Positions 24,387 through 36,271 of a stretch of 64,000 bases of DNA are shown here, in pieces. Position 1 is the first letter of the stretch; each line of letters begins with the position of its first letter. Source of the DNA: Coprinellus micaceus (taxonomy: Eukaryota > Basidiomycota > Agaricomycetes > Agaricales > Psathyrellaceae). Where the stretch lies: positions 1,178,001 to 1,242,000 of the forward strand of contig OX596336.1 of assembly GCA_951394405.1 (NCBI GenBank), in the 5' to 3' direction. The notes under the pieces are model-generated. The model was not told the origin of the DNA. It worked only from the letters and a program-made list of their open reading frames with translations, and did not search any database. The position numbers were made by a program, and so were the translations under genes.

Positions 24387-24460
24387 GGCCGACTAGCTCA
24401 GTTGGTTAGAGCGTCGTGCTAATAACGCGAAGGTCTTGGGTTCGATCCCCACGTTGGCCA
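24387..24460 (+). tRNA. tRNA-Ile(AAU)
   Basis: A complete cloverleaf of 74 nt including the discriminator A. The acceptor GGCCGAC pairs with GTTGGCC through one G-U. The D arm has AGTTGGTTA. The anticodon loop CTAATAA gives AAT (read as inosine-AU). The T arm has the GGTTCGATCCC loop. No intron. A T-run at about 24468 can serve as Pol III terminator. Confidence 0.95.
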
Positions 24461-24566
24461 GTTTGTCTTTTTGCATCTCCCTCAGGTTTGGTCTTGCTTT
24501 GATTTTGATGCAGCTCAAGGCTCGGGCAGAACGCGTTGCTCCTCTCCGTCTTACCACACGGACACC

Positions 24567-25619
24567 ATGGACCCCTTCGAAGTGCGACTACAGCTGCTTG
24601 AGCTCATGAAGCGACTGTCGGCGTAAGTCTCATTCGTATACGTTGCAGTCTCATTTTTCGATGAACATCCTAGGGCGAAGTAGGCGACTAATATGAGCAT
24701 GCAGGTCGCAGCAATCCATACAGAGGGTCGTTGGGTTTGCCATTAAGTACTTCCCGAACTGCGGTGAAGATATATGGGAGTGTATCATGGACGACTTTGA
24801 GAAGGTAAGCTCCTACACCTACTCGTCAAGGACGAGGCTAATACATGGAATGCGCATAGGGAACGATTAACGCGAGGATAAACGTCTTGTACTTCCTCGA
24901 TTCACTATGCGAGACGTGCCTTCTGGTCAAGTCAAAGGCTTCGCATAAGGAGCGGTCATCGTCATCTAGGCATCGTACGAATCTATATGTGGACTTTGTT
25001 AGTCGGGATTTGGACAAGATCATCGACCATGTCGTTCCACAGGGAAGGCAGGGTTTGCCAAACCTTGTCAGTACGAAGCAGGTGAGTTCTTTAATGCCCT
25101 TCCCTCCCTCTCCTTGCTCACTGCGTCCCCTAGATTCTGGAACGGTGGAGAAGCAAACGTATCCTCGACCCGCAGAGAGTCGAGGAAGTCCTCTCGTCAC
25201 TCAACGAACGAACCAACATCGTCCCCCCTCCAACGCCGCCCGAAACCCAGCCTCCCAACGCCCCTCCAACCCCAACCCTACCCCCCTCCTCCTCTTCCCC
25301 ACCCCCACTCTCTCGCAACGAAGTCTTCAAACGAATAGAAGAAGACCGCGAGCGGCACAAACGCCTGCGCGAACGCCGCTGGGTCCAGCCCATCTCCTAC
25401 TCCGCGCCCTCGTTCAACCTCAACTCCGTCCCGCTGGCGTCGTTCCTCCCCGTGACGGACACGGGGGGCCTGGGAGACGAGGAGGCTGCGGTGGATATTG
25501 AGTTTGAGAATGAGTGGGAGACGACGAGTGATTGGAATGAGGATGATGTGGAGGTTGTGACGGAGGAGAGTGAGTTGTGCTTTCCGAGGGAGGGGGAGGG
25601 GCCGATGGATTTGTCGTAG
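24567..25619 (+). CDS. CTK3: CTD kinase I subunit gamma
   Basis: Partner of the cyclin-dependent kinase that phosphorylates Ser2 of the RNA polymerase II C-terminal domain; nuclear. The ATG at 24567 begins MDPFEVRLQLLELMKRLSA. Exon 2 continues SQQSIQRVVGFAIKYFPNCG, then GTINARINVLYFLDSLCET and YVDFVSRDLDKIIDHVVP, the CID-like N-terminal domain of Ctk3. A final exon has RWRSKRILDPQRVEEVL, a proline-rich linker, an EEDRERHKRLRERRW helix typical of the family C-terminus, and an acidic tail ending at 25619. Three introns. The gene stands alone between tRNA-Ile and AsnRS. Confidence 0.9.
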
Positions 25620-26095
25620 GCCTTGTAGGTGGTCTCAATGTATCGTGTTTTTTCTGCTTCAAAAATGAGCTTCGGGGACGCGCCCTGTGTGTGGCATGGA
25701 AACCTCCTCTAGGCTGCCCTCTAGGGGTGCTCAAGGCGATAACGGTTACACTCGCACCGACACCAGCAGGTACGGCCGTCATTCGCAGGTCAATGCCCTT
25801 CAATGCCCAAGCCTTTCCAACCCGACCCCATATTATAAAAATTTCGTATCATCTTCGGTAGTAGCTATCCCCCCTATCCCTTCCAATTCACATCGAACTC
25901 GGATGTACACGTCCTGGAGACGGCACTTTGAGAAACGGTCAAATTCGAAGTCAAATCCGACGCGGTGATTTGCCGAGAGAGGACGGTGGTCCTACGCGAC
26001 GAGATTAGATTAGATAAAGTCCTGATTTCGAGTCAGAGAAGGTCAAGGGTTTATATCGGCGAACGATCTCTGTATCTCTCCTCACTACCACCAAG
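25620..26095. other. Intergenic region, AsnRS promoter
   Basis: About 475 bases without a gene. A pyrimidine-rich tract (CTCTCCTCACTACCACC) immediately precedes the AsnRS start codon. Confidence 0.5.
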
Positions 26096-27999
26096 ATGTC
26101 GTCGATATACGTGGACGAAGCCACCGGCTCTGATACCACTGGCTCTGGATCGCTGGAGTCGCCATACCAGACTCTGGGCTTCGCACTCTACACGCACCCC
26201 GCCGCATCGTTCCTGATCAGAAAGGACGCGAGCGTCGAGTACGCTGAGCCCACGCAGTCGAGTTTGAAGAAGGCGAAGAAGACGGCAGACGGGATTGAGA
26301 AGAAGAAGAAAAAGCAGGAGGAGCTTGAGGCGAGGGAGGCGCAGGCTAGCCAGGCGGAGAAGGAGAAGAGGGAGAAGGTCCTTGAGGAGAGTAAAAAGAT
26401 CGTGTTGGCAGAGGACGAGTCACTTCCCAAGGCTAGCAAGGTATGTGGGCTAGTGTATACGAAGTCCTATTGGTCTAAATACCTTTCTAGTCCAAGATCC
26501 TTGACCTTGGTCAATATAGGACTCAACGCGTCCGCGTTTTCGGTTGGGTACATCGCCTGAGGCAGCAAAAAGACATTATCTTCGTCGTCCTGCGCGATGG
26601 CACTGGCTATCTCCAAGCTGTCCTCTCTGGTCGCGTGGCCCAAACCTACAGCGCGCTCACCTTGACCCTCGAGTCTTCTATTGAGCTCGTTGGAACTCTT
26701 CAGCAGGTTCCTGAGGGCAAGACTGCTCCTGGTGGTCACGAGCTTATCGTAGACTACTGGAGCGTCGTCGGAGCCGCTCCCGGTGGCGACGATGCCTTCA
26801 CCAACCGATTGAACGAGGTGCGTGAACACTTTGGGGTATACTATTCGCGATCTCGCCTAATACCCTTCATAGAAATCCGATCCTTCGATTCAAGCCGACC
26901 TCCGCCACCTCGTCCTGCGCGGAGAGAACGCCTCCAGCATCCTCCGTCTTCGCGCCTACATGCTCACCGCCTTCCGCAAGGCACTGACAGACCACAACCT
27001 CCTCGAAGTCACCCCTCCCTGTCTCGTCCAAACCCAAGTCGAGGGCGGCGCCACCCTCTTCAAGCTCGACTACTACGGCCAGCCCGCGTTCCTCACCCAG
27101 AGCTCCCAGCTGTACCTCGAGACCTGTCTCCCATCTTTGGGCGACGTCTTCTGCGTTCAGGAGAGTTTCCGCGCGGAGAACAGCCATACCCGTCGCCATC
27201 TTAGCGAGTACACCCATCTCGAGGCTGAGCTCGCGTTTATCAACTTTGACGACCTCATGGCTCACATTGAGGACGTTATCTGCAACACCGTCGATACCCT
27301 CCTCGCAGACCCGGTTGCTGCTGCCCTCGTCAAGCAGCTCAACCCCAACTTCCAGCCCCCTGCACGCCCCTTCCGTCGTATGAACTACGTCGACGCCATC
27401 GCCTGGCTCAACGAGCACAACATCCAGCACCCCGCCGAGGACGCCGAGGGCAACGCCATCAAGGTCGACGAGAAGGGTGCATCCACCACCGACGGCTCCG
27501 GCACGGTGCTCATGGTCGACCATAAAGTCGGCGACGATATCGCTGAAGCGGCTGAGAGGCATATGACCGATGCGATTGGGACGCCCATTTTCTTGTATGG
27601 GTTCCCCGCGGAGTTGAAGGCGTTTTATATGAAGAAGGTTCCTGGCCAGGAGGGGACGGGGCATGTCTTCACGGAGAGCTGCGATCTCTTGATGCCGAAC
27701 GTTGGGGAGATTGTGGGCGGGTCGATGAGGATTGCGGATCAGGAGGAGTTGCTTGCTGCGTACCGTCGGGAAGGTATTGACCCTGAGCCGTACTACTGGT
27801 TCACTGACCAGAGGAAGTACGGTACTTGCGAGCATGGTGGGTATGGTCTTGGTGTTGAGGTGAGAATTTTCTATATGGCTTTATTCGAAGTGATGATGCT
27901 GATATTTGTTCTTAGCGATTCTTGGCTTGGCTCGCCAACAGGTATACCGTTAGGGAGTGCTCGCTGTACCCCAGGTGGCCTGGCCGTGCTACTCCTTAA
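26096..27999 (+). CDS. DED81: Asparagine--tRNA ligase, cytoplasmic
   Basis: Charges tRNA-Asn. The ATG at 26096 begins [13 protein letters not shown]. The N-terminal extension (about 115 residues) ends in a lysine/glutamate-rich helix as in eukaryotic enzymes. The OB-fold anticodon domain has [19 protein letters not shown]. The class II core shows motif 1 ([15 protein letters not shown]), motif 2 ([19 protein letters not shown]) and motif 3 ([14 protein letters not shown]). Three introns; the last splits GLGVE from RFLAWL, and a short exon ends in WPGRATP and TAA at 27997-27999. The DED81 symbol is borrowed from yeast. Confidence 0.95.
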
Positions 28000-28282
28000 G
28001 CTCCTAGAGGTTTTCGTTAGGGTTCTCAGTTACCACGGTTGGAATCAAATCGTACGCATTTCGTTTGGTCCTCGCCTTGGTGTCAGTGGAGAAATCATTG
28101 GTACAACGAGAACACCTATGCCTCGGTGATGACCCCAGGTTGCTGCGAGCCCACTGGGGAGCAAAGATCCCTAGAACGCTTGCCAATGAAGGCGAGACGA
28201 TCTCGCAGACGCTAGCAGCCTAAAGCTCGACCCGCCGAGGCGGGAAGGGCACTTAGTCCAATTCATTTATAACTGTAGCAAG

Positions 28283-28354
28283 TCTCTGTTAGTATATCGG
28301 TTAGTACACGCGCCTGTCACGCGCGAAAGCTGGGTTCGACTCCCAGACAGAGAG
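28283..28354 (+). tRNA. tRNA-Asp(GUC)
   Basis: A complete cloverleaf of 72 nt. The acceptor TCTCTGT pairs perfectly with ACAGAGA, with discriminator G. The anticodon loop CTGTCAC gives GTC. The T arm is CTGGG-TTCGACT-CCCAG. No intron. TTTT at 28357-28360 and a longer T-run at about 28373 are Pol III terminators. Confidence 0.96.
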
Positions 28355-28379
28355 TAGTTTTGCTCCTCCTGCCTTTTTT

Positions 28380-28388
28380 GGGCGCTTA
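28380..28388 (-). repeat. Recurrent element (reverse)
   Basis: Directly after the tRNA-Asp terminator T-run. Confidence 0.65.
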
Positions 28389-28659
28389 ATCGAGGATTAT
28401 CGAGCTCTCAAGCTCAAGTGACAAGCATCAATGCACCATGGCTTCTTAGGAAGGCACCGAGGCTAATTCCGGGCCTCTGGCGGCCTCCCCTAGCAGCCTT
28501 CCCCTGTCCACAGGGCCAGAGCTTCGACCTCGAGTGGTGGCGAAGGGTATCAGGCTTCCTTACTCTGGATCCTGTGAACGAGAAATGCATCTCTTGGAGC
28601 TGATGGCCCCCTTCTTCTATATTTTGGCCCGCGGGGCTAGTAACTCCCGTCAAGGTCCC

Positions 28660-28697
28660 GTAGTGTGAGCGCTGGAAACGCGTAAGCGCTCACTACG
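28660..28697. repeat. Inverted repeat built on the AGCGCT core
   Basis: The arm GTAGTGTGAGCGCT (28660-28673) faces AGCGCTCACTACG (28685-28697) across an 11-base spacer. The arms are complementary except for one extra T in the left arm. Each arm ends in AGCGCT, the variant core of the recurrent element. Confidence 0.75.
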
Positions 28698-29213
28698 TCC
28701 TTACGAGAAGGATTGGCCTGTGGCGGAAGTGTACCATCCGAAAAGGTCATCTCAAGCTGATATCTTTGCCTAGCTGTTCGCCGCAGCAGCCTTTACGAGC
28801 GCTTCGAAGTTCTTCCGTGCGAATAGCATACCTCGCCCCCATCGATGCCGAGCACGGGCGCTTGCGCGTGTCCTCGGCAAGGGCCGATGACGCAATATCA
28901 TACCTACGAGTCGCCGGCACGGTAGAAGAGGTCCACGGATATCGTCGTTCCCCGAAGCGATTGCATTCTGCCTGTATCTACTCTATACATGTCGGCACTG
29001 CTGGTCAGCAGACCACCCAGAGGGGAGGGCTTACTGATCGTACAACCGCTGGTGGACACTGCACGGTGATATCAGTCGGCTTTCCGACGGCTCAGATTTA
29101 GAATCTCTGGGAAGGGGCATAAAAGGTGGGGTACGACCTTTGAATTGTATCAGTGCCTCTCAGATCTCTCCTCTCATCCTATTATCCACACATTCGATAA
29201 GCCCTCCAGCAAG

Positions 29214-30178
29214 ATGTCCAAAGTCATCCTTATCACAGGTACCCACTTGTCCCCCGGCGGACACGAGATCGGTATAGATGGGGAGCTCACCACCTTCATA
29301 GGTGCCAACCAGGGTATCGGCTATGAGCTTGTCAGGCTTTTGGCTGCCAAACCCGAAGTGCAAAAGGTCTATCTTGGTGCCCGAAACCCCAAGTCTGGGC
29401 AAGACGCGCAGTACGTCCTGCGCTCGCGTTCAATGCTGCTCAAAAGCTAACTTTCGTTGAAGGAACGCGATTAAGGCTGAAGGTTTCAACAACGTTCAGT
29501 TCATCAAGATCGACGTCACGGACCCTGCCTCGATTACTGCGGCCAAGGACGAGATTGAGGCTAGCGATGGAAAGCTCGATGTCTTGGTGAACAACGCGGG
29601 TGGGTCCCCATACTTCACCCCGTACTCACATCCCATCTAACGCTTGGACCTGGTCATCAGGCATCGGCGAGTTCTCCTCAGACCAGAATGCTCTCACAAT
29701 CGACGTTGCCACCGTTCGCAAGACCATCGAGACCAACCTCTTCGGCCTCATTCAAGTCTGCACCACCTTCGTTCCTCTCATCCGCAAGTCACCACAAGCC
29801 GCCATCCTCAACGTTACGACGGACATGGCTTCCAACCACCTCCAAGCTGGCCGGCCCATCCTCCACCTCGTGGCGTACAACACCTCCAAAGCCGCAGCGA
29901 ATTCGTATACGATCGCGCTCGCGAACGAGTTGAAGAAGGACGGTGTCAAGGTCAATGCGGTCACTCCTGGGTTCACGTCGACGAACCTCAATAATCATGG
30001 TACGGGAGGGAAGACCCCAAAGGAGGGTGCGGAGACCCTAGTCAAGTGGGCATTGCTCGATAAGAATGGGCCTACAGGTGCGGCTCGTCGCTGGTTTTTC
30101 CTTTGGACAACTGGTCTAATAAGCTACCGAAACGCAGGTCAATTCTTCGACGAGCATGGAAAGGAATTCCCCTGGTAG
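29214..30178 (+). CDS. Short-chain dehydrogenase/reductase
   Basis: NAD(P)-dependent oxidoreductase of the classical SDR, carbonyl-reductase/C-factor-like group; substrate unknown. The ATG at 29214 begins MSKVILITG, and the intron after this restores the nucleotide-binding loop TGANQGIGYEL. Later exons have DVTDP, VNNAG, the Ser region NVTTDMAS, the catalytic pair YNTSKAA and the PGFTSTNL strand. About four introns of 50-60 nt. The last exon ends FFDEHGKEFPW at 30178, a common SDR ending. Confidence 0.88.
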
Positions 30179-30695
30179 ACGCGACGGCTATGGTACACGC
30201 TTTAGTTTGGAATTCCATCCGTCTTATTCTGAAGTCTTGGGAACTCCAGAATCTGAGGCCGGTTTCCCTTTGGGAAAACCCCCAGACACACTCGGGGTCT
30301 TGGAGGGCGGCCCAAAGCCAAGCCTTAGCACCGTTTCGCCCCTGACTGGATGTTCCTTCAAGTTGGACACAGGCCGTAGCTCTCCACCACCACCCACAGA
30401 ATCCATTGGATCGTCAGCGCTCAGCTCTGAGCCAACTCGTCTTCTCTTCGGGTGTCAGGTGCTATGCTTGAACCTCTCCAATACGCTCAGTGTCTTCTGG
30501 GAAAAGACTTTCAGAGATTTGTTGGCCCTGTCAATCTCTTGAATCTCAAAGAAGGCCACAGCAGTTCTGAGCAGTTCGCCATTGCAGTCTTTCCGCCCCC
30601 TTGATGCCAATTGTATCGCCCCAAAATACTCCAAGTGCACTTCATTTGGATCGTTAAGACCACATAATTTTGACACCACCGATGTCCTCGTGTCT
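30179..30695. other. Convergent intergenic region
   Basis: About 515 bases between the SDR stop and the first BTB gene stop. No gene or element copy seen. Confidence 0.5.
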
Positions 30696-31830
30696 TTATG
30701 TATGGGAATTCCCGAAGACACTACCAGAACGCACAGGCGTAGTTGGAGTAGTTGGAACTGGGGAGGATGCAAAAAAAGAGGACGTGCCACCGAATGCATT
30801 CTTGGGTTGTTCGGTTGGCATAGAGAAGAAGCTGGAGAACGGGGGCGGGGGATCTGGCGCGAAAGAAAACCCCCCTTTGGCAGACACCGCGAACACGCTG
30901 GTCTTCGTGCTGCTTTCCTTGGTCGTAGGCTCCGCCCCTGACACATTTTCGTCAACTCTCGTTTCTTCTTTAGAGTAGGAAGAATTACTTTCCGTAGCCG
31001 TCATATACTGGGATTGAGCCTTTCGAATGCGCTCGAAGTCGTCAGAAAACAGTTCCAGGATCTTGTTCTTAACCACAGCGCCCCACTTCGGGTTGGTGAT
31101 TTTCACCTCTCGGATTTGGAATAGGGTAATAGCATTCTGCCATCCCAGCCTCTCCGCCTCCTCAATAGTGATAGGGTTGGGACGCTGGACGATGTCCGTA
31201 TATGCAGAGAGCAGCCACTGCTCGACGTAGTACACATTCGCGAGGTTTGCCTTCGTGACGTGATCCATCTTGCATTTCGAGGTGAGGGCCTCGATAGCCA
31301 TGGCGCGCAGTTCGTTGAAACGCCAACGCGTAGAGAGCTTCAGGACGGAAAGCCATTCCGTCTCTGATAGAGCTGGCTCCACTTGAATTGGGGCAACATT
31401 TTTAGAGCTTTCTTCCGCTTCAAATCTTCAAATTCCTTTGGTCAGTGTCCTCATCGTCCGAATTGTGGTCGTACACACTTGGGGCATGGTATCATGGGGT
31501 ACAGGACCTTTAAGAACGCTCTGAAGTCGCTGATGGTCACGTCGAGTTTCACGAGGTTTACTGGGGTGTAATCCGAAATAGGGACAGAGCTAGGGGTGCT
31601 GCTGGCATCCTTGCTGACCCCATACTGGCTAGCGAATGTCTCGGACTGTGCCAGGAAGTTGTACTTGGGGACGCGAAAGAGTATGTCTTCCAGCTGGTGA
31701 TCAGGAAGGTCGGGTCGGCATATGTATGAAGGTGCACAGAGGAAGCACGAACCAGAAAGGTGACAAAGTCCCAGTAGTAGGCGTTGTCGGTCTTGTATGA
31801 CGGAGGGCTGACAGGAGGGTTATCTGACAT
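30696..31830 (-). CDS. BTB/POZ-domain protein (BTB-1)
   Basis: Member of a fast-evolving Agaricomycete BTB family; other BTB proteins are cullin-3 adaptors, so that role is inferred. Exon 1 (ATG at 31830) encodes MSDNPPVSPPSYKTDNAYYW and DFVTFL. Exon 2 gives the BTB core LEDILFRVPKYNFLAQSETF to DFRAFLKVLYPM. Exon 3 gives EWLSVLKLSTRWRFNELRAMAIEAL, the family's BACK-like helical repeat, then ERLGWQNAITLFQIRE. The C-terminal 100 residues are Ser/Pro/Phe-rich with FG-like pieces (SVFGNSHT at the end). The exon 2/3 junction is uncertain. An in-frame ATG at 31887 could extend it by 19 residues. Confidence 0.8.
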
Positions 31831-32142
31831 GTGTCTATCGTCGTGGAAGGAAAGCAATCGATGTTGGTCGATAAGCAGGTCACACATTCATCTTAAAAAG
31901 GTCAACCCGGCGCCCAAGAACGGCCCGCGTGGCTCGCCTCGAGGCCGACTGGTTCCTCGACTTCGTGGCTTTATCCGCCAGGTGCGAGATTGAACACTGT
32001 TTGCAGGAAAATCAAAGCGCTCGCAAAGTAGGCTGCGAGGGCGTATTCATACGGGGTTCAGAATTACAAGGCGAGCTTATACACTTATTACAGAAGTTAG
32101 CTAAGTGTTGGATGTAGCTCGCAAAACATTGCTCACTATATA

Positions 32143-33467
32143 TTACGCAGTAAGGGGCTGGGAGGCCGGGTGTTGGGGAATTGGTACTATCACTTGTGGA
32201 GAAAGGCGCTCCGAAACTGTACTGGTAACAATTCGCGGCGCCAGAGGTGGCGGCGCTGACGGAGTTGCAGACGTTGTGTGGGCTGCGATAGGAGAGAGCC
32301 GACGGGCGAAGGGGGAGGTGTTGGGTGGGAATGCTAGGCCGGCAGTGCTTGTTGGGTTTGCGTTATCTGCCGACGTTGAGGGAGCTGGCGGAGGATTGGC
32401 GTCTTGCGTTGGCGGTACACTGGACTCGACTACCGGCCGCAGGGGGACGGGAGCCGGTGCTGCGAATTCCTCTAACTTGAGGGCAGGATATACGACTGCA
32501 ATCGAGGCGGGTATAGGTTTCACGACTCCACGAGGGGTTGGTTGGCATGAAAGGGTCAAAGCAAGTCCAGCTCCAGGTGTGGAAAATTCATCTTTCAAAG
32601 CCTTCAATGCGTTCTTCCCCTGTGACAGTATCCATTCTTGCTGCGCCAGGCGTTCTTCTAGCGCAGCCGCCTTGAGCCTCGCCTCATCTGCGACACTGGC
32701 GTCCCCCTGAGTCAGATATACTGATTCCTGGATTTGGATATTGAAGAGATCCGTGCTGAATGCTTCGGTGATGGCTAGTTCAACGTCAAAGGGTTGTGAA
32801 CTCTTAGGGGGCGCCGCAGAGGCGAAATGCGCTTCCCGAATGTTGAATAGGTCAATCGCGTTTCGCCAGCCTATCGTCTCTGCCTCGCCTGGGGAGATAC
32901 CTTCCGCGCGAGTTACGAGCTCGAAGAGCCCAAGGCTGACCCAAGTCGCGATGGTGTATTCCTTGCCCCAGATGATCTTGTCGGTTGGGTCCATAACGGG
33001 CGTGAGAGCCTCGATGGCCATTTGACGGTGGGTGCAGAATGACCATGTATGCGCTAGCTTCAGGACTCGAAGCCACTCGTCCTTGAGAAGCCCTTTCGAG
33101 TATCTGAGAACGCGGTGAGCTTCCTGAAAAACTGTGGCTGTTTATGGAGCAGGTACCTTGGATACAGCGCTTTGAGGAAACAGCGGAAATCATCCGCAGA
33201 CACGTCGAGCTCGATAGCGCGCGAGAGGGGGTCATTGTAGGAATCTTCTGCTTCAGACTTGTTCCTCTGGTCGTGTCCAACTAGATATTGGAGGGTAAAG
33301 GTCTTCGAATGTTCGACGAAATTGTGTTTGGGAACGCGAAACAGGTGCCCCTCGACCTGTACGAAAGCGTTTGTAAGTGCAACGTCGCGAAGGGTTGGCC
33401 AACTCACCAGAAAGGTGACCAACTCCCAATAGTACTCCTCATCGAACTGTAGCATGGGTGTAGACAT
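32143..33467 (-). CDS. BTB/POZ-domain protein (BTB-2)
   Basis: Same family and same three-exon plan. Exon 1 (ATG at 33467) encodes MSTPMLQFDEEYYWELVTFL; the longer frame opens with TTG, so it was not used. Exon 2 has VEGHLFRVPKHNFVEHSKTF and ends FRCFLKALYPR. Exon 3 begins LLKDEWLRVLKLAHTWSF and carries the helical repeat with a GWRNAIDLFNIRE signature. The last 150 residues form a Pro/Ala/Ser-rich tail with no known domain. Transcribed in the same direction as the neighbouring BTB genes. Substrate unknown. Confidence 0.8.
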
Positions 33468-34212
33468 GAGGATCGCGTGTGGCGGCTTCCGCAAGGTATG
33501 ATGGTGGTTAAGGGAGTGCGAAGTTGATGCCGAGTCACCTGAGGCTGACGATGTTTATACCTCTTTCATAACGGAAGCGGTGCCGCAGTGGCTTTGTCGC
33601 GATGGTGGACATACCTTCAAGCTTCAAGCTTCACCCCTTTGTACTCCAAGGTGCAGCTCCTGGTAGGTCGATGCTCAACCTTGCTATGTCTGAGTGAAGT
33701 ACCATGGTGATTCGTGGTTCAAACCCCTGTCAGGGTTGATGGTGCTTCAGTCGGCATTTCTGAAGGCGCGCAGCTTGGAGCTGCGATGTGCTGCGCCCCG
33801 ATTTAGTTGCGGCAAGTACAAGGGCTCCCGTTAAAGTATTGCAGAATTGTGACATGGAGGAAGACAAGGAAAGGACGTATTTAGAAAACTCCCGAAACAA
33901 GGTAGCACGTGACGCTTGGGCGATTAGCGCCCGTGCAAACGCGGGGAGTGGAACCGCGAGAGAGAGAGTTGAACTCCGAGATTATACGTGGATGTAGACC
34001 TAGTTACACGTAAATAACGCGAGAGGAGTCACGCTCCGCCAAGAAACCTCCGGAAGCAACCACACCAGATAAAATGACGGCGGTTCTGAGAAAAACGAGA
34101 TGATGATGTTCGTCCGAAAAGAAGGTTCGCGGTGAAGAGAGATAATGAGCAAGGTAAAGGAATAGTATAGACGCCGCGAAATATTCCAGGCGGTTTCTTG
34201 GCGGCCATCTAC
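33468..34212. other. Intergenic region between two BTB genes
   Basis: About 745 bases. No gene is supported. It holds the element variant TTAGCGCCCGTGC at 33924-33936. Confidence 0.5.
33924..33936 (+). repeat. Element variant TTAGCGCCCGTGC
   Basis: Spacer between BTB-2 and BTB-3. Confidence 0.55.
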
Positions 34213-35801
34213 CTAGAAGAAGGAAGCTGATTCAGTGTTCTGCCGTACGAGACGCAGGACGAAGTCTGGCACACCGATAGACAAACTGGAATACCACATC
34301 GTCAAGCGGTAAAACTCCTGGGAGCCCCAGATAAAGACCGACTTTTCCAGAGACCGAATGGCCAGCGTCATGCTGAGACTCGGTCTGGCAGGAAGATTGG
34401 ATCGAAACGGGTCCCATGCCCAGGTTCGAGGGAGCGCCTGCTTGGACAATGATAGTAGGGGTTGATATGACTGGGGGATCTCTCTGTCATTCACCGAATT
34501 ACCGGAAGTGGGTTGAGGAGGTGACGAGGCGGGCGTGAAGAATGGGGTGAGGGGTGCCGGTGCTTGAATAGGCCGTGGCGGCGTGCAAGGAGGTGATTGC
34601 TGGGGGAAGGGGGGAGGGTTATGAGAACTGGAGGTACCCTCGTCGCTGGGGAGAGAATTGGAGAAGCGGTGGGTGGGTTCGGGCGTAAGTGGAGGAGGGT
34701 GGGATGGACGCTCTGGGATGCACAGATGGTCGCCGGGAGGTTGAGGGTAGCGGAACACGTCGGCTGGATCATGGTTGGCGGCTGGTCGGCGCATAGGTCG
34801 CGTTGGTAAAGAGTGAGCAGGTCGAACCGAGGGGAGCAACTCTTCTTGTTGTTTGCTGTTCATCGACACACTTCGCTCCTTTGTTCGGCGACGTTTCTTC
34901 CTGGCTGCATCCTGTAACCGGCGTTCCCGCTCCTGCTCCTCCTCTAACAGAGCCTCGCCCCGTAGCCGCTCCCTCTCCTCCTTCGCCGCAGTAGCTCCTC
35001 GTTTCTCGATGGGGGTCAGGTGTGGGTATTCAAGTGAGCGTAGCTCGTCCAGCTCGGATTCAAAGGCGAGGTCGATTTTCTCTTCGATGATGTTGTCGGC
35101 AGTACGAACGGTGGGGAACCCAAATGCTTTGTGCGAATCGCGGATACCCCAGAGGGTCATAACCTTCTCAAAGCCGAGCTTTCGTCCTTCCTCGATGGTT
35201 GGATGAGCTGGGCGCGCGATAAACTCTCGATATCCACAGACTACCCACGACGACACGTAGAACTCGAGGCCGAGTTCAATCTTCTCGATGGTCTCCAGCT
35301 GAGGTGTCAGGCATTCGATAGCCATCTTGCGGAAGAAATTGAATTTCCACCACGTTGTGAGTTTGAGGACGGAGAGCCACTCGCTCTTGGGGAGGGAGAG
35401 GTTTCCGTTCGAGGTGCGAGGCGGCTCGTATCTTGAGGACATCCGCAATAAGTTTCGCAAGGGAGGTCCGCGTAGAAATGAGGTGCTTACTTTGGGTATA
35501 TAACCTTCATGAATTTCCGGAAATCCTCGACGTCGACGTCGAGGACAACGGGCGCATACTGGTGGTCCTCAGGAGGATGCTTCTTCTGAGCTTTAGCAGC
35601 GGCCGTAATGGAGTACGTTAATGAGAATTCATGAGAGTAGAAAACCAGGCGATGCACTGGAACTTCAAAGAGAATTCCCTGGACCTACAAAGGGTTAAGT
35701 AAGGATAACGAACAAAGGGACGGGATGCTAGGGCTTACCAGAATAGAGACCATCTGCCAGCTATGGTCCTTGTCGTGTGGATACTGTGGAGCACTAGCCA
35801 T
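34213..35801 (-). CDS. BTB/POZ-domain protein with long Pro-rich tail (BTB-3)
   Basis: Exon 1 (ATG at 35801) encodes MASAPQYPHDKDHSWQMVSIL, a diverged form of the YYWDFVTFL start. Exon 2 has VQGILFEVPVHRLVFYSHEF and ends in DVEDFRKFMKVIYPK. Exon 3 is one long frame to 34213 with KSEWLSVLKLTTWWKFNFFR and the helical repeat, then a Glu/Arg-rich predicted coiled coil (EERERLRGEALLEEEQER), a basic patch KKRRRTKERS that may act as a nuclear signal, and about 200 proline-rich residues. The final 60 residues turn hydrophobic and may be misassigned, for example a missed intron. Confidence 0.75.
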
Positions 35802-36271
35802 GGTACTGAGAGGCACTCCGGAAGTGGGATCGGGGGATGAGGCGGTGGAAGAAACTGGAATATGCAACGGAGAAGGATTTGATTTCCAGTTGAAAGGTAT
35901 TTCACCCAGTTCAGGCCCCGATAAAACAAAGTGGGGTCCTCATATCGAACCCGGGGATCATACGAGCAGGAAACAAAGGAAACGTGGATAAAGGTTCCTT
36001 TGCCACAAGCCAGGAAAATACACGTTTCTCCGAGGTGGCACGGCCTCACGACATACTCTATAAGAAGGTCAATCGTATGTTGAGCCAAAGGGCCTTTCTT
36101 TCGCTTCATCGTTTCAAGAGTATCACTGACCGGAGAAGAGAGGACTCGGCAGCAAACGAACAGCCGCCATCGGCGTCCAACATTGCTGACCAACATTTTT
36201 CTCACCAGGGCGATCGCCAAATAGGCGCCCAGACTGCGACCCCGTACCAAAATCAAAGTTGAAAAGGTGCA
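35802..36271. other. Intergenic region
   Basis: About 470 bases between BTB-3 and the 3' end of the F-box-like gene. No gene is supported. Element copy at 36222-36230. Confidence 0.5.
36222..36230 (+). repeat. Recurrent element TAGGCGCCC
   Basis: Just downstream of the F-box-like gene stop. Confidence 0.65.

Larger units (their letters stand above)
28355..29213. other. Intergenic region with hairpin and element copies
   Basis: No gene is supported over 860 bases. It holds a TARGCGCCC element directly after the tRNA-Asp terminator, a hairpin at 28660-28697 and further GGGCGCTTG-like sequence near 28858. Confidence 0.5.

Noticed and set aside
26867..27835. 322-residue minus-strand frame
   Set aside because: It lies wholly opposite the AsnRS coding exons and has no domain. 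It is an antisense shadow of GC-rich third positions.
33715..33735. T-arm-like sequence GGTTCAAACCCC
   Set aside because: No acceptor stem, D arm or anticodon arm can be built around it.
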